A stretch of DNA of 12,472 nucleotides from contig JACZYI010000013.1 in assembly GCA_022571175.1 (NCBI GenBank), positions 6,707-19,178 on the forward strand, in the 5' to 3' direction. How positions within the stretch are numbered: the stretch's first letter is position 1; each line of letters starts with the position of its first letter. Made by a program: the position numbers and the translations under genes. Shown in pieces: positions 1 through 6,890 of the stretch. The stretch is from Pseudomonadota bacterium. GTDB taxonomy: Bacteria > Pseudomonadota > Alphaproteobacteria > Sphingomonadales > SMXR01. The notes under the pieces were generated by a model. It had not been told where the DNA came from. It searched no databases and saw only the letters and a list, made by a program, of their open reading frames with translations.

Positions 1-111
1 GGGATGCGAGCGCATGAGCTGGCCACAGAGCATTTCCGCATGCGGCGCGTTTCCGCCCTGGGCGGCGGCAATAATTTCACGAAATTCTTTAGCGAGATCA
101 GCTTTGGTCAT
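1..111 (-). CDS. TPR-like protein, N-terminal fragment (runs off left edge)
   Basis: Open reading frame of 37 codons beginning at ATG 111-109 (minus strand) and still open at the window edge, so only the N-terminus is seen. It starts MTKADLAKEFREII and continues with a G-N-x-x-x-A-E spacing that ends in RSHP. This matches the helix-turn-helix pattern of tetratricopeptide repeats (small residue, AE, then a terminal P). In alphaproteobacteria such N-termini are common in TPR proteins, including TPR-sulfotransferases, but no catalytic part is visible here and I do not assign a function. It lies 66 bp downstream of the methyltransferase gene on the same strand and could be cotranscribed with it. 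No strong ribosome binding site is seen before the ATG. Confidence 0.6.
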   Translation of the reverse strand, partial: MTKADLAKEFREIIAAAQGGNAPHAEMLCGQLMRSHP

Positions 112-177
112 ATGGGAATCAATAGCATAGACCGCGGGGCATGCGCTACCGGGTAAACGTCCCGACCGAGTGTCCCC

Positions 178-834
178 TCACGGTCGCCGCGCGCAATAAT
201 ACCGTATAGTGCCAGTCAATGTATTCAAACTGGTCCGTTCTACCAGATCAACAAACTTCGCCCCTTTTATCATCCCGGGCAAGCGATCTTTGAGGTTATC
301 GTCGGTGGTCTTAAATCCATCCACAATTTGAACCAGGAGAAAGGCAATCCGGAGAAAGATATTGGCGGGCCTGGCAAAATCTCCAACTATAAGGCGACCA
401 CCGGGTTTAATAACCCGGTAAAACTCAGCGAGGGCCTTGGTTTTGGCCTCGCTGGTCAAATGATGTAGCACCAGCAGGGTAAAGGCAGCATCAAACTGCC
501 CATCATCGTAAGGGAGGGTGCCACCTTCATAGAGATCAAGTTTGGCACCAAGTCCTTGTTTTTCGATTTTTCGCGCGGCGATGTCCCTGACCTTGGCATC
601 AATGTCAATTCCGGTTAGCTGGGTATTTGGCCACCGCCGTAAAAGCGAAATGATATTCGAGCCGGTACCGAAACCAAACTCCAGAATGTGCTCACCTTCG
701 CGTGGCAAAATCACATCACCGATCAGACGGCGCATGCTGTTCTCGGGCATAAACATACGGATCAACGAATCATAAAGTCCGGTCAGAAATTTGAATCCCA
801 GAGCCGGTGTGTAATCCTGTGTCTTTTCATTCAT
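178..834 (-). CDS. Class I SAM-dependent methyltransferase (UbiE/Methyltransf_11-like)
   Basis: Predicted 218-residue cytoplasmic methyltransferase with a Rossmann fold. Counting from the chosen start, motif I EFGFGTG is at about 52-58 and binds S-adenosylmethionine. The acidic loop TGIDID is at 74-79, and the stretches LLVLHHL and IKPGGRLIVGDF form the later core strands. The substrate cannot be told; relatives include ubiquinone, phospholipid and small-molecule methyltransferases. The frame is open up to an ATG at 873 (MWVSVERSAR), but I chose the ATG at 834 (MNEKTQDY). An AAGGA lies 8 bases before it, whereas the 873 start has no such site and adds residues that do not look like the family. 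The gene points away from the lipoprotein gene at 1196 and toward the TPR-like gene. Confidence 0.88.
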   Translation of the reverse strand: MNEKTQDYTPALGFKFLTGLYDSLIRMFMPENSMRRLIGDVILPREGEHILEFGFGTGSNIISLLRRWPNTQLTGIDIDAKVRDIAARKIEKQGLGAKLDLYEGGTLPYDDGQFDAAFTLLVLHHLTSEAKTKALAEFYRVIKPGGRLIVGDFARPANIFLRIAFLLVQIVDGFKTTDDNLKDRLPGMIKGAKFVDLVERTSLNTLTGTIRYYCARRP

Positions 835-978
835 CTGCGCCATCCTTGCTGAGCGCTCCACGCTCACCCACATATAATCAATGTACCACCGAATTCCAGA
901 TTAAACATGACTCCCGTTATCATGAGACTTGCCTGGGCATAACGCCATATCCCACGCGATGGCCTTTGGCGGGTGGAA

Positions 979-1071
979 TCCCATTTTTCGAATGGTGCCT
1001 TCGGGGCAAATGGGAAGAGATTCTCGTTACTGATGGTGGTGAGGTTGGATGGCTTGAGGATAATCCCCCTC
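979..1071. other. Structured intergenic DNA with alternative stem-loops
   Basis: The 361 bp between the methyltransferase start (834) and the lipoprotein start (1196) hold no convincing gene. They do contain inverted repeats. TCCCATTT (979-986) pairs perfectly with AAATGGGA (1008-1015), enclosing a small C(TTCG)G tetraloop near 999-1004. The same left arm could instead pair locally: CCATT 981-985 with AATGG 991-995. A second stem pairs GAGG 1041-1044 plus GGAT 1047-1050 with ATCC 1063-1066 plus CCTC 1068-1071. No T-run follows, so these are not standard terminators. They could be a leader structure, a small RNA, a remnant of a repeat element, or chance. Two short open frames overlap here (plus 807-1094, minus 864-1079) but neither resembles a protein I know. 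Confidence 0.35.
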
Positions 1072-1112
1072 ATGTACAAGCGCAGGCAGCCTGATACCAG
1101 AAAAGGACTTTA

Positions 1113-1127
1113 ACCTGTTTACCTGTT
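1113..1127. repeat. Short tandem repeat ACCTGTT x2
   Basis: ACCTGTT occurs at 1113-1119 and 1121-1127, one base apart, about 70-85 bases before the lipoprotein gene. The spacing could suit a direct-repeat operator, but two 7-base copies can arise by chance and no bound protein is suggested by the context. Confidence 0.3.
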
Positions 1128-1195
1128 ATGCAAATCTCGGCCATTCAGTTATGTTGCGGTGATGGGTGAGACATAAATTTCAAAGGAGTTAATCA

Positions 1196-1654
1196 ATGTT
1201 GTTCAGAAAACTTACGGTGATATTTGCTGCTTTTATACTGTTGGCGGCTTGCAATGCGCCAGAAGACGAGACTCCCATATTAGAGATTATTTCAGCCATC
1301 GAATATGGCTGGGAAAATGGGGACGGGGCTCCATTTCGTGAACATTTCCTGGATTTTGAAGGTGCGCGCTATGTTGAAAGCGGTGGCCAAAACGAGGGCC
1401 TGGATGATCTCGTCACCAATCATGTGGAGCCGGAAAAAGATGCTCTGGAATATCTTGAGCTGGATTTCTCAGATATTGAAGTGCATTTTGAAGGGAGCTT
1501 TGCTTGGGCTGTTGCCGATACTGCTGTCAAGGGCAAGGTTCGCTCCAGCGGTCGGGAGTTTGACAGGACAGGTCGCCAGACATTCCTTTTCCGATATGTA
1601 GATGGTGCCTGGAAGGTCGTGCACACCCATTCTTCATCGCGCGACAGACGATGA
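1196..1654 (+). CDS. Small lipoprotein with SnoaL/NTF2-like (DUF4440-type) domain
   Basis: A 152-residue protein with a lipoprotein signal peptide: charged start MLFRK, hydrophobic segment, then lipobox LAAC with the acylated cysteine at residue 19. The mature part looks like an NTF2/SnoaL-like cone fold. A first helix (ISAIEYGWENGD) is followed by the pattern YVESGGQNEGLDDL, then FEGSFAWAVADTAVKGKV, and a final strand DGAWKVVHTHSSSR, where W-K-V-V-H is typical of this family. Members are often small enzymes or binding proteins, and no function can be assigned. It is probably anchored to a membrane facing the periplasm. AAAGGAG at 1182-1188, seven bases before the ATG, supports the start. The oxoprolinase gene begins 106 bp downstream on the same strand. 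Confidence 0.85.
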   Translation: MLFRKLTVIFAAFILLAACNAPEDETPILEIISAIEYGWENGDGAPFREHFLDFEGARYVESGGQNEGLDDLVTNHVEPEKDALEYLELDFSDIEVHFEGSFAWAVADTAVKGKVRSSGREFDRTGRQTFLFRYVDGAWKVVHTHSSSRDRR

Positions 1655-1660
1655 CCATAT

Positions 1661-1700
1661 GAAAAGAGCGCAGTCATATTCCACAGTTGTATGACTTTTC
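1661..1700. repeat. Bulged inverted repeat after the lipoprotein gene
   Basis: GTCATA (1673-1678) pairs with TATGAC (1690-1695) around an 11-base loop. Outside it, GAAAA (1661-1665) pairs with TTTTC (1696-1700), leaving a 7-base bulge on the left arm. It starts a few bases after the stop codon at 1654. With no following T-run it is at best a weak terminator; it may also be an operator or RNA processing site for the downstream gene. Confidence 0.35.
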
Positions 1701-1701
1701 A

Positions 1702-1730
1702 GGATATGTCCTGGCTCGCACTTCATATCC
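1702..1730. promoter_or_regulatory. Inverted repeat upstream of the oxoprolinase gene
   Basis: GGATATG (1702-1708) and CATATCC (1724-1730) form a perfect 7-bp inverted repeat with 15 bases between. Centre-to-centre spacing of the arms is 22 bases, about two helical turns, which suits a dimeric regulator. It ends 30 bp before the oxoprolinase start. No clear Shine-Dalgarno sequence is seen before that ATG. Candidate operator only. Confidence 0.35.
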
Positions 1731-1760
1731 AGCCATCGCCAATATTGATTGTAGCCTGTC

Positions 1761-4700
1761 ATGAGTTATGAAAATAAATGGCAATTCTGGATTGACCGGG
1801 GTGGCACCTTCACGGACATTGTGGCGCTCGCACCCGATGGTCAGCTGCATGCGCGCAAATATCTCTCGGAGAACCCGGACCAATATGCGGATGCTGCGGT
1901 TTTTGGCATGCGTCAATTGCTTCAAATTGGTGAAAATGAGCCCTTTCCCGCCGATGAAATTGCCGCCATTCGAATGGGCACCACGGTTGCTACCAACGCG
2001 CTTTTGACCCGCTCAGGCGAGCGCACCTTATTGCTGACCACTGCCGGACTTGCAGATGCACTGGCCATCGGCGACCAGCGACGACCCGATCTTTTTGCGC
2101 TCGAGATTATCAAGCCACCACCGCTTTATGAATGTGTGATTGAAGCAAATGAACGCCTGACCGCCGAGGGCGAGATTATCACTAGTCTCGATACGGAAGC
2201 CTGTCAAAAAAGTCTGGAACAGAAATTCAAACAGGGTTTTCGCTCCCTCGCCATTCATTTCCTGCATGGCTATCTTTACCCTGCTCACGAAAACCGGGCC
2301 GCAGAAATCGCCAGAGAGATCGGTTTTGACGAGATCGTCACCGGCCATGAAGCGGCAAGCCTGATGAGATTTGTGCCGAGAGGCCAAACCGCGGTGGCGG
2401 ATGCTTATCTCACGCCCGGCCTCAGGCGTTATGTAGAGGGGGTAGAGAAGGAAGTGTTGGCAACACCGCTCTTTTTCATGCAATCCAATGGGGGGCTCGC
2501 GTCCGCCAGCGCTTTTTCAGGTAAAAATGCCATCCTCTCCGGCCCCGCCGCTGGCATCGTGGGTGCGGCAGAAACGGCCAGTGAATCCGGCTTTGACCGT
2601 ATCATCACCTTTGATATGGGCGGCACCTCCACCGATGTGGCTCATTTCAAGGGCAGCTATGAGCGCCAATTGACCACCATCGTGGCCGGCACGCCCTTGC
2701 TAGTGCCCATGCTGGATATTCATACGGTAGCGGCCGGTGGCGGGTCGATCTGCCAGTTTGCGGGCGGACGTTACCGGGTAGGTCCGGAATCTGCCGGAGC
2801 CCGCCCCGGTCCGGCTTGCTATGGCCTTGGCGGTCCGTTGACGGTTACCGATTGCAATCTGCTAACGGGACGGATCAAGGCCGAGTATTTCCCGAAACTT
2901 TTTGGTAAAAGCGGTCGGGAGGCGATTTCTAGAAAGGCGGCAGAAAAAGCGCTTGAATCCGTGTTGGGCAGAATCGAAAAAGAGAGCGGGGAAAAACCAG
3001 ACCGGGAACATGCCGCCGATGGTTTTCTCGAAGTCGCTGTGGAATTGATGGCCCGCGCCATTAAACGCATCTCAATTGAACGGGGTCACACCCTCAAAAA
3101 TTATGCTCTGGCCTGTTTTGGTGGAGCGGGCGGACAGCATGCCACCCGCGTGGCAGATGCACTTGGCATCAAGACGGTGATTATTCACCCCTTGGCCGGT
3201 GTGTTGTCTGCGCTCGGGCTCGGGCTCTCAAAATTGAGACAGGTTCTGGAACAATCTCTTGAAAGGACTTTTGATGACACCGGGCTAAAAGAAGCAGACA
3301 AACGACTGGACCTGCTCGAAAAAGAAGTGCGCGCAAGCCTGAAGGCACAGGGCGTTGCCGGAAAATTAATCACCATCCAGCGATCACTGAAAATCCGCTA
3401 TCTTGGATCGGATACGGCTCTGGAAGTGGCCTGCGGCCCGCTGGCCACCGTTCGAAAAAGTTTTGAGAGCAAGCACAAGTCTCTATTCGGATTTATTGAT
3501 GAGGGCAAAGAGATAATCATTGAAAGCGTGGGCGTGGATGGCAGTGGCGGTGAATCGCCAGAGCTGCCGGAATTTTGCACCTCCGCAAGTGATCAAAAAC
3601 CGCTCAAAAAGGATCGAATGTTTACAGAAGGGGCATGGAAGGATATCCGGATTTTCAATCGTGCCCGACTGGAGGGCTCTGATCCCGTCTTCGGGCCGGC
3701 ACTTATCATAGAGGATCACGGCACAATCTGTGTTGAGCCCGGATGGCAGGCTTCGGTCAATGCCCATGGCATGATTGTTATGGAACGATATCTGGATCCG
3801 AACCGCTGGCATGAAAGTGCCCGGCTTGATCCTATGCTGCTTGAAGTTTTCAATAATCGTTTCATGGGCATTGCCGAAGAAATGGGCGGGGTACTGGAAC
3901 GCACAGCGCACTCGGTCAATATCAAGGAACGGCTGGATTTTTCCTGTGCCATCTTTGACAGCGAAGGAAATCTGGTAGCCAACGCACCCCACATGCCGGT
4001 TCATCTGGGCTCCATGGGTGAGAGCGTGAGACTGGTGATGAACGCTAACCTTGGCCGGTTGCGTCCGGGGGACCAATATATGCTGAATGATCCCTATCGT
4101 GGTGGCACCCATCTGCCCGATGTGACGGTCATTGCCCCGGTTTTCCTTGAGAATGATAACAAACCCTCTTTCTTCGCTGCCTCGCGTGGGCATCATGCTG
4201 ACATTGGTGGCCTTATTCCGGGTTCCATGCCGTTTTCCTCCACATCAATCGAGGAAGAAGGCGTCTGCTTTGACAATTTCCTGATTCTCCGGGACCACAG
4301 GTTTTTTGAAGAAGAAATTCGTGCCTGCCTCCTGACACCGCCATACCCGGCTCGCAATCCCGACCAGAATATTGCTGACCTGAAAGCTCAAATGGCAGCC
4401 GTTGAAAAAGGTATTCAGGGCATCCACCGAATGGTGGAAGAATTTTCCAGGCCCGTGGTCGAGGCTTATATGGGTAATATTCAGGATAATGCTGAAGAGG
4501 CGGTGCGCCGAGCCCTCGACAAACTCGAGAATGGTAAGGCCAGCTACCCCATGGATAACGGGCTTAAAATCGAGGTACAAATAACCGTCCACCCAGAGAC
4601 CAGAAGTGCCACCATAGATTTTTCCGGATCGAGTGCCGCCCATAAAGGCAATTATAATGCGCCCCTGGCCGTAACAAAAGCTGCGGTATTATATGTGTTT

Positions 4701-5357
4701 CGGGTTCTGGCTGGCGATGACATTCCCTTGAATGAAGGCTGCCTGAAACCCATCACATTGATCGTGCCAAAGGGATGTTTCCTTAACCCCTCCCCGCCCC
4801 ATGCGGTGGCTGCGGGCAATGTGGAAACCTCGCAAGCAGTTACAAACGCGCTCTTTCAAGCCACTGGCAAGCTGGCAGCCAGCCAGGGCACAATGAATAA
4901 TTTTACCTTTGGCAATGATCACACCCAATATTATGAAACCATTGCCGGGGGTGCCGGAGCCGGGGCGGGATTTGCAGGCGCTGATGCGGTCCATATTCAT
5001 ATGACCAATTCCAAGCTGACCGATGTGGAAATTCTGGAAGCGCGCTATCCCGTGCGGCTGCTTGAATTTGGCATCAGACCAGGCAGCGGCGGGGCCGGCA
5101 AACATCGTGGTGGTCATGGTGTGTTTCGAAAGATCCTGTTTTTGGAAGATATGGATTTATCGCTGCTAACCAGCCATAGGCTTGTTCCACCGCCGGGTTT
5201 GGACGGAGGTGGGGATGGTGCTGTGGGGAAAAATACTCTCATTCGCGCTGATGGAAGCCGGGAAGAATTGTCCGGAGCGGATGGAACGCATGTGAAAGCT
5301 GGCGATAGTATCCTGATTGAAACGCCGGGCGGCGGCGCATACGGGGTCAAGTTATAG
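1761..5357 (+). CDS. Fused HyuA-HyuB 5-oxoprolinase / hydantoinase (ATP-hydrolysing)
   Basis: A 1198-residue protein with both hydantoinase subunits in one chain, as in 5-oxoprolinase, which opens 5-oxoproline (pyroglutamate) to glutamate using ATP. The HyuA N-terminal domain shows DRGGTFTD at 12-19. The ATPase-fold core shows LSGPAAG near 258 and FDMGGTSTD near 284, then the glycine-rich AGARPGPACYG. The HyuB part begins near residue 688 (LDPMLLEVFNNRF) and has NDPYRGGTHLPDV near 775 and SRGHHADIGG near 807. The length is close to known fused bacterial enzymes and slightly below the eukaryotic form. No signal peptide, so cytoplasmic. Substrate specificity within the family (oxoproline, hydantoins, related lactams) cannot be fixed from sequence; the fusion favours oxoproline. 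An in-frame TAG at 1752 rules out a longer N-terminus; no good ribosome binding site is visible. Confidence 0.93.
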   Translation: MSYENKWQFWIDRGGTFTDIVALAPDGQLHARKYLSENPDQYADAAVFGMRQLLQIGENEPFPADEIAAIRMGTTVATNALLTRSGERTLLLTTAGLADALAIGDQRRPDLFALEIIKPPPLYECVIEANERLTAEGEIITSLDTEACQKSLEQKFKQGFRSLAIHFLHGYLYPAHENRAAEIAREIGFDEIVTGHEAASLMRFVPRGQTAVADAYLTPGLRRYVEGVEKEVLATPLFFMQSNGGLASASAFSGKNAILSGPAAGIVGAAETASESGFDRIITFDMGGTSTDVAHFKGSYERQLTTIVAGTPLLVPMLDIHTVAAGGGSICQFAGGRYRVGPESAGARPGPACYGLGGPLTVTDCNLLTGRIKAEYFPKLFGKSGREAISRKAAEKALESVLGRIEKESGEKPDREHAADGFLEVAVELMARAIKRISIERGHTLKNYALACFGGAGGQHATRVADALGIKTVIIHPLAGVLSALGLGLSKLRQVLEQSLERTFDDTGLKEADKRLDLLEKEVRASLKAQGVAGKLITIQRSLKIRYLGSDTALEVACGPLATVRKSFESKHKSLFGFIDEGKEIIIESVGVDGSGGESPELPEFCTSASDQKPLKKDRMFTEGAWKDIRIFNRARLEGSDPVFGPALIIEDHGTICVEPGWQASVNAHGMIVMERYLDPNRWHESARLDPMLLEVFNNRFMGIAEEMGGVLERTAHSVNIKERLDFSCAIFDSEGNLVANAPHMPVHLGSMGESVRLVMNANLGRLRPGDQYMLNDPYRGGTHLPDVTVIAPVFLENDNKPSFFAASRGHHADIGGLIPGSMPFSSTSIEEEGVCFDNFLILRDHRFFEEEIRACLLTPPYPARNPDQNIADLKAQMAAVEKGIQGIHRMVEEFSRPVVEAYMGNIQDNAEEAVRRALDKLENGKASYPMDNGLKIEVQITVHPETRSATIDFSGSSAAHKGNYNAPLAVTKAAVLYVFRVLAGDDIPLNEGCLKPITLIVPKGCFLNPSPPHAVAAGNVETSQAVTNALFQATGKLAASQGTMNNFTFGNDHTQYYETIAGGAGAGAGFAGADAVHIHMTNSKLTDVEILEARYPVRLLEFGIRPGSGGAGKHRGGHGVFRKILFLEDMDLSLLTSHRLVPPPGLDGGGDGAVGKNTLIRADGSREELSGADGTHVKAGDSILIETPGGGAYGVKL

Positions 5358-5429
5358 CTTGCAACAAAAGTCTGAAATCTTTAAATCGAATGTCCCTTGA
5401 TTTTAACCTCAGCGAGAAAGGGATCAACC

Positions 5430-5765
5430 ATGACTTCAAGATTTTTCAACGCCCCGGAACCCCCCTATTACGCGGTAATTTTTTCATCCCTCCTCTCAGG
5501 CGAAGATGCAGACGGCTACGACGCCATGCATAACCATATCTATGAGATCGCTGTGACCCAGCCCGGATATCTGGGCCTTGAAACCACCCGTGATGAAGAA
5601 GGGTTCGGCATCACCGTGGTTTATTATGACAGCCCTCAGGCCATTGAGAATTGGGGCAAAAACTCCGACCACAAAGTGGCTCAAAACAAGGGTCGCGAAA
5701 GCTGGTATCAGGGCTATCGCATTCGCATTGCCAAAGTGGAGCGGGAAAGCTCGTTTGATCGATAG
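5430..5765 (+). CDS. Antibiotic-biosynthesis-monooxygenase (ABM) fold protein
   Basis: A 111-residue protein of the ABM dimeric alpha-beta barrel type. Visible features are the first strand YYAVIFSS, the helix with HNHIYEIAVTQPGYLG, then the strand GFGITVVYYDS and the helix region AIENWGKNSDHKVAQNKGR, all characteristic of the family. Members include small monooxygenases, haem-degrading enzymes and many of unknown role; no substrate is indicated. The frame can be extended upstream to a TTG at 5397, but the ATG at 5430 is preferred because AAAGGG lies about seven bases before it and the encoded start (MTSRFFNAPE) fits family lengths. It follows the oxoprolinase by 72 bp and may be cotranscribed. 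Its stop is only 7 bp from that of the convergent ArsR-methyltransferase gene. Confidence 0.85.
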   Translation: MTSRFFNAPEPPYYAVIFSSLLSGEDADGYDAMHNHIYEIAVTQPGYLGLETTRDEEGFGITVVYYDSPQAIENWGKNSDHKVAQNKGRESWYQGYRIRIAKVERESSFDR

Positions 5766-5772
5766 CGGTCTG

Positions 5773-6708
5773 CTATGGGCCTTGGCTTTTCTCAAAAGTC
5801 CAGATAGCTACCGTCAAGGGACTGCCCTTCAAATGATCGGATGATTTGAGGGGAAGCCCCGCCATTAACGCCCATTCACTGACTTCGTTATCGGCAAATC
5901 CGAGGCGGCGGTGTTCATGCTCCTCCCGCAAAAATTCTTCTTCGTGGGGCGCAAAGTCCGCGATCAGCAATAATCCCTTCCGCTTCAAAACACGGGCGGC
6001 TTCGGCGATAACCGCTTCCGGATTATCGGCGTAATGGAGAACCAGATGGATCACCACCAGATCCTGGGTCCCGGATTTGAGTGGAAGATCATACATATCG
6101 CCGCGCCTGACCCTGGCATGTGTGATATTTTCAGCCACCAGCATGTCTCCTGCAACGGTCAGCATGTCCGCACTCAAATCAAGACCGAGCGCTTCTTTTA
6201 TATGCGGCGCAAAAATTTGCAACATCCGCCCGGTACCGGTCCCGATATCCAGCATGGTTTCTATGGACCGACCCTGAATTTTGGAAATCAGACAGGCTTC
6301 CACATCTTCTTCTGGCACATGGAGGGCACGAATTTGATTCCAGGTGTCCGCCATGGCGCTGAAATAGGCTTGGGCTTTTGCAGACCGTTCCGCGCGCACG
6401 GTTCGAAGACCATCACGATCCCTTATGAACTGCCCATCATTTTCACCAACCCGGTCTTCGGCAAAAGCCGCCAACGAGATTTTTCCTTCCGGTCGTGCCC
6501 GCCGGAAAAAGGCCCAGGTGCCTTCCTGATGACGTTCAATCAATCCTGCTTCCTGCAAGATACGCAGATGCCGGGATACTCTCGGCTGGCTTTGTCCAAG
6601 AATACTCACAAACTCACTGACCGTCAGCTCACCGTCCTTGAGCAACAACAGAATGCGAAGCCGGGTCAATTCGCCTGCCGCGCGTAATTCTTTCAGCAAA
6701 TCCTGCAT
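5773..6708 (-). CDS. ArsR-family winged-helix regulator fused to SAM methyltransferase domain
   Basis: A 311-residue two-domain protein. Residues about 1-75 form an ArsR winged helix (AAGELTRLRILLLL, then recognition helix SQPRVSRHLRIL near 40-51 and wing GTWAFFRRA). Residues from about 110 form a class I methyltransferase-like domain with motif I MLDIGTGTG near 152-160, acidic loop LGLDLSADM and VIHLVLHYADNPE. The typical ArsR metal-binding ELCVC signature is absent, so a metal sensor is unlikely. From memory, regulators of this build, such as SahR of methionine metabolism, sense SAM or S-adenosylhomocysteine through the second domain; no methionine gene is in view to confirm it. I chose ATG 6708, preceded by GGGAA; a TTG at 6720 is in frame but lacks a ribosome site. 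Palindromes just upstream suggest autoregulation. Confidence 0.88.
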   Translation of the reverse strand: MQDLLKELRAAGELTRLRILLLLKDGELTVSEFVSILGQSQPRVSRHLRILQEAGLIERHQEGTWAFFRRARPEGKISLAAFAEDRVGENDGQFIRDRDGLRTVRAERSAKAQAYFSAMADTWNQIRALHVPEEDVEACLISKIQGRSIETMLDIGTGTGRMLQIFAPHIKEALGLDLSADMLTVAGDMLVAENITHARVRRGDMYDLPLKSGTQDLVVIHLVLHYADNPEAVIAEAARVLKRKGLLLIADFAPHEEEFLREEHEHRRLGFADNEVSEWALMAGLPLKSSDHLKGSPLTVAIWTFEKSQGP

Positions 6709-6727
6709 CTCTGTTCCCAAGTATATA

Positions 6728-6760
6728 TGACGTCAATATAACCATATCCTTATATAAGGA
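6728..6760. promoter_or_regulatory. Candidate operator: two palindromes upstream of the ArsR-methyltransferase gene
   Basis: TGACGTCA (6728-6735, perfect 8-bp palindrome) and TCCTTATATAAGGA (6747-6760, perfect 14-bp palindrome) lie 20-52 bp before the regulator start at 6708. The surrounding DNA is A+T-rich compared with the genes. On the minus strand the TATATT next to TGACG could serve as a -10 element, with TTTCCT 16 bases upstream as a weak -35, so a protein bound to the palindromes would cover the promoter. The divergent M18 gene starts at 6891 and could share the control. Confidence 0.5.
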
Positions 6761-6810
6761 AAGATCGGGAGAGAGTCCGCTCATTCTCCTGACACGAAAT
6801 AATGATCGTC

Positions 6811-6829
6811 CGAGAGCATCCCGCTCTTG
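6811..6829 (+). other. Small hairpin in the leader of the M18-mlaA genes
   Basis: CGAGAGC (6811-6817) can pair with GCTCTTG (6823-6829), with one G-T wobble, around the 5-base loop ATCCC. It sits about 60 bases before the M18 start codon and has no T-run after it. If the transcript starts upstream, this would be a 5' leader stem; the role is unknown. Confidence 0.25.
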
Positions 6830-6890
6830 GATTCGGGCAGCCAACCGGGCTAGTCTCTGCCCAGATCGAGATCAGATTCAGGAGATTAAA

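Noticed and set aside
864..1079. Minus-strand open frame of 71 codons upstream of the methyltransferase
   Set aside because: No recognisable motif or ribosome site; the same DNA is explained as gap with inverted repeats. A degraded gene cannot be excluded.
807..1094. Plus-strand open frame of 95 codons overlapping the methyltransferase start and the gap
   Set aside because: Its first part is antisense to the methyltransferase gene, it has no ribosome binding site, and the residues (many P, C, W, S) do not resemble a folded family.
3483..4196. Minus-strand open frame of 237 codons inside the oxoprolinase gene
   Set aside because: Opposite a continuous conserved HyuA-HyuB reading frame; no motif and no ribosome site.
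5397..5429. TTG start at 5397 for the ABM-fold protein
   Set aside because: The added 11 residues contain the ribosome binding site of the ATG at 5430 and do not fit the family N-terminus.
6034..6687. Plus-strand open frame of 217 codons opposite the ArsR-methyltransferase gene
   Set aside because: Antisense shadow of a two-domain protein with clear motifs on the other strand.
6709..6720. TTG start at 6720 for the ArsR-methyltransferase protein
   Set aside because: No ribosome binding site precedes it and it lies at the promoter/operator patch; ATG at 6708 has GGGAA upstream and begins directly with the ArsR helix.
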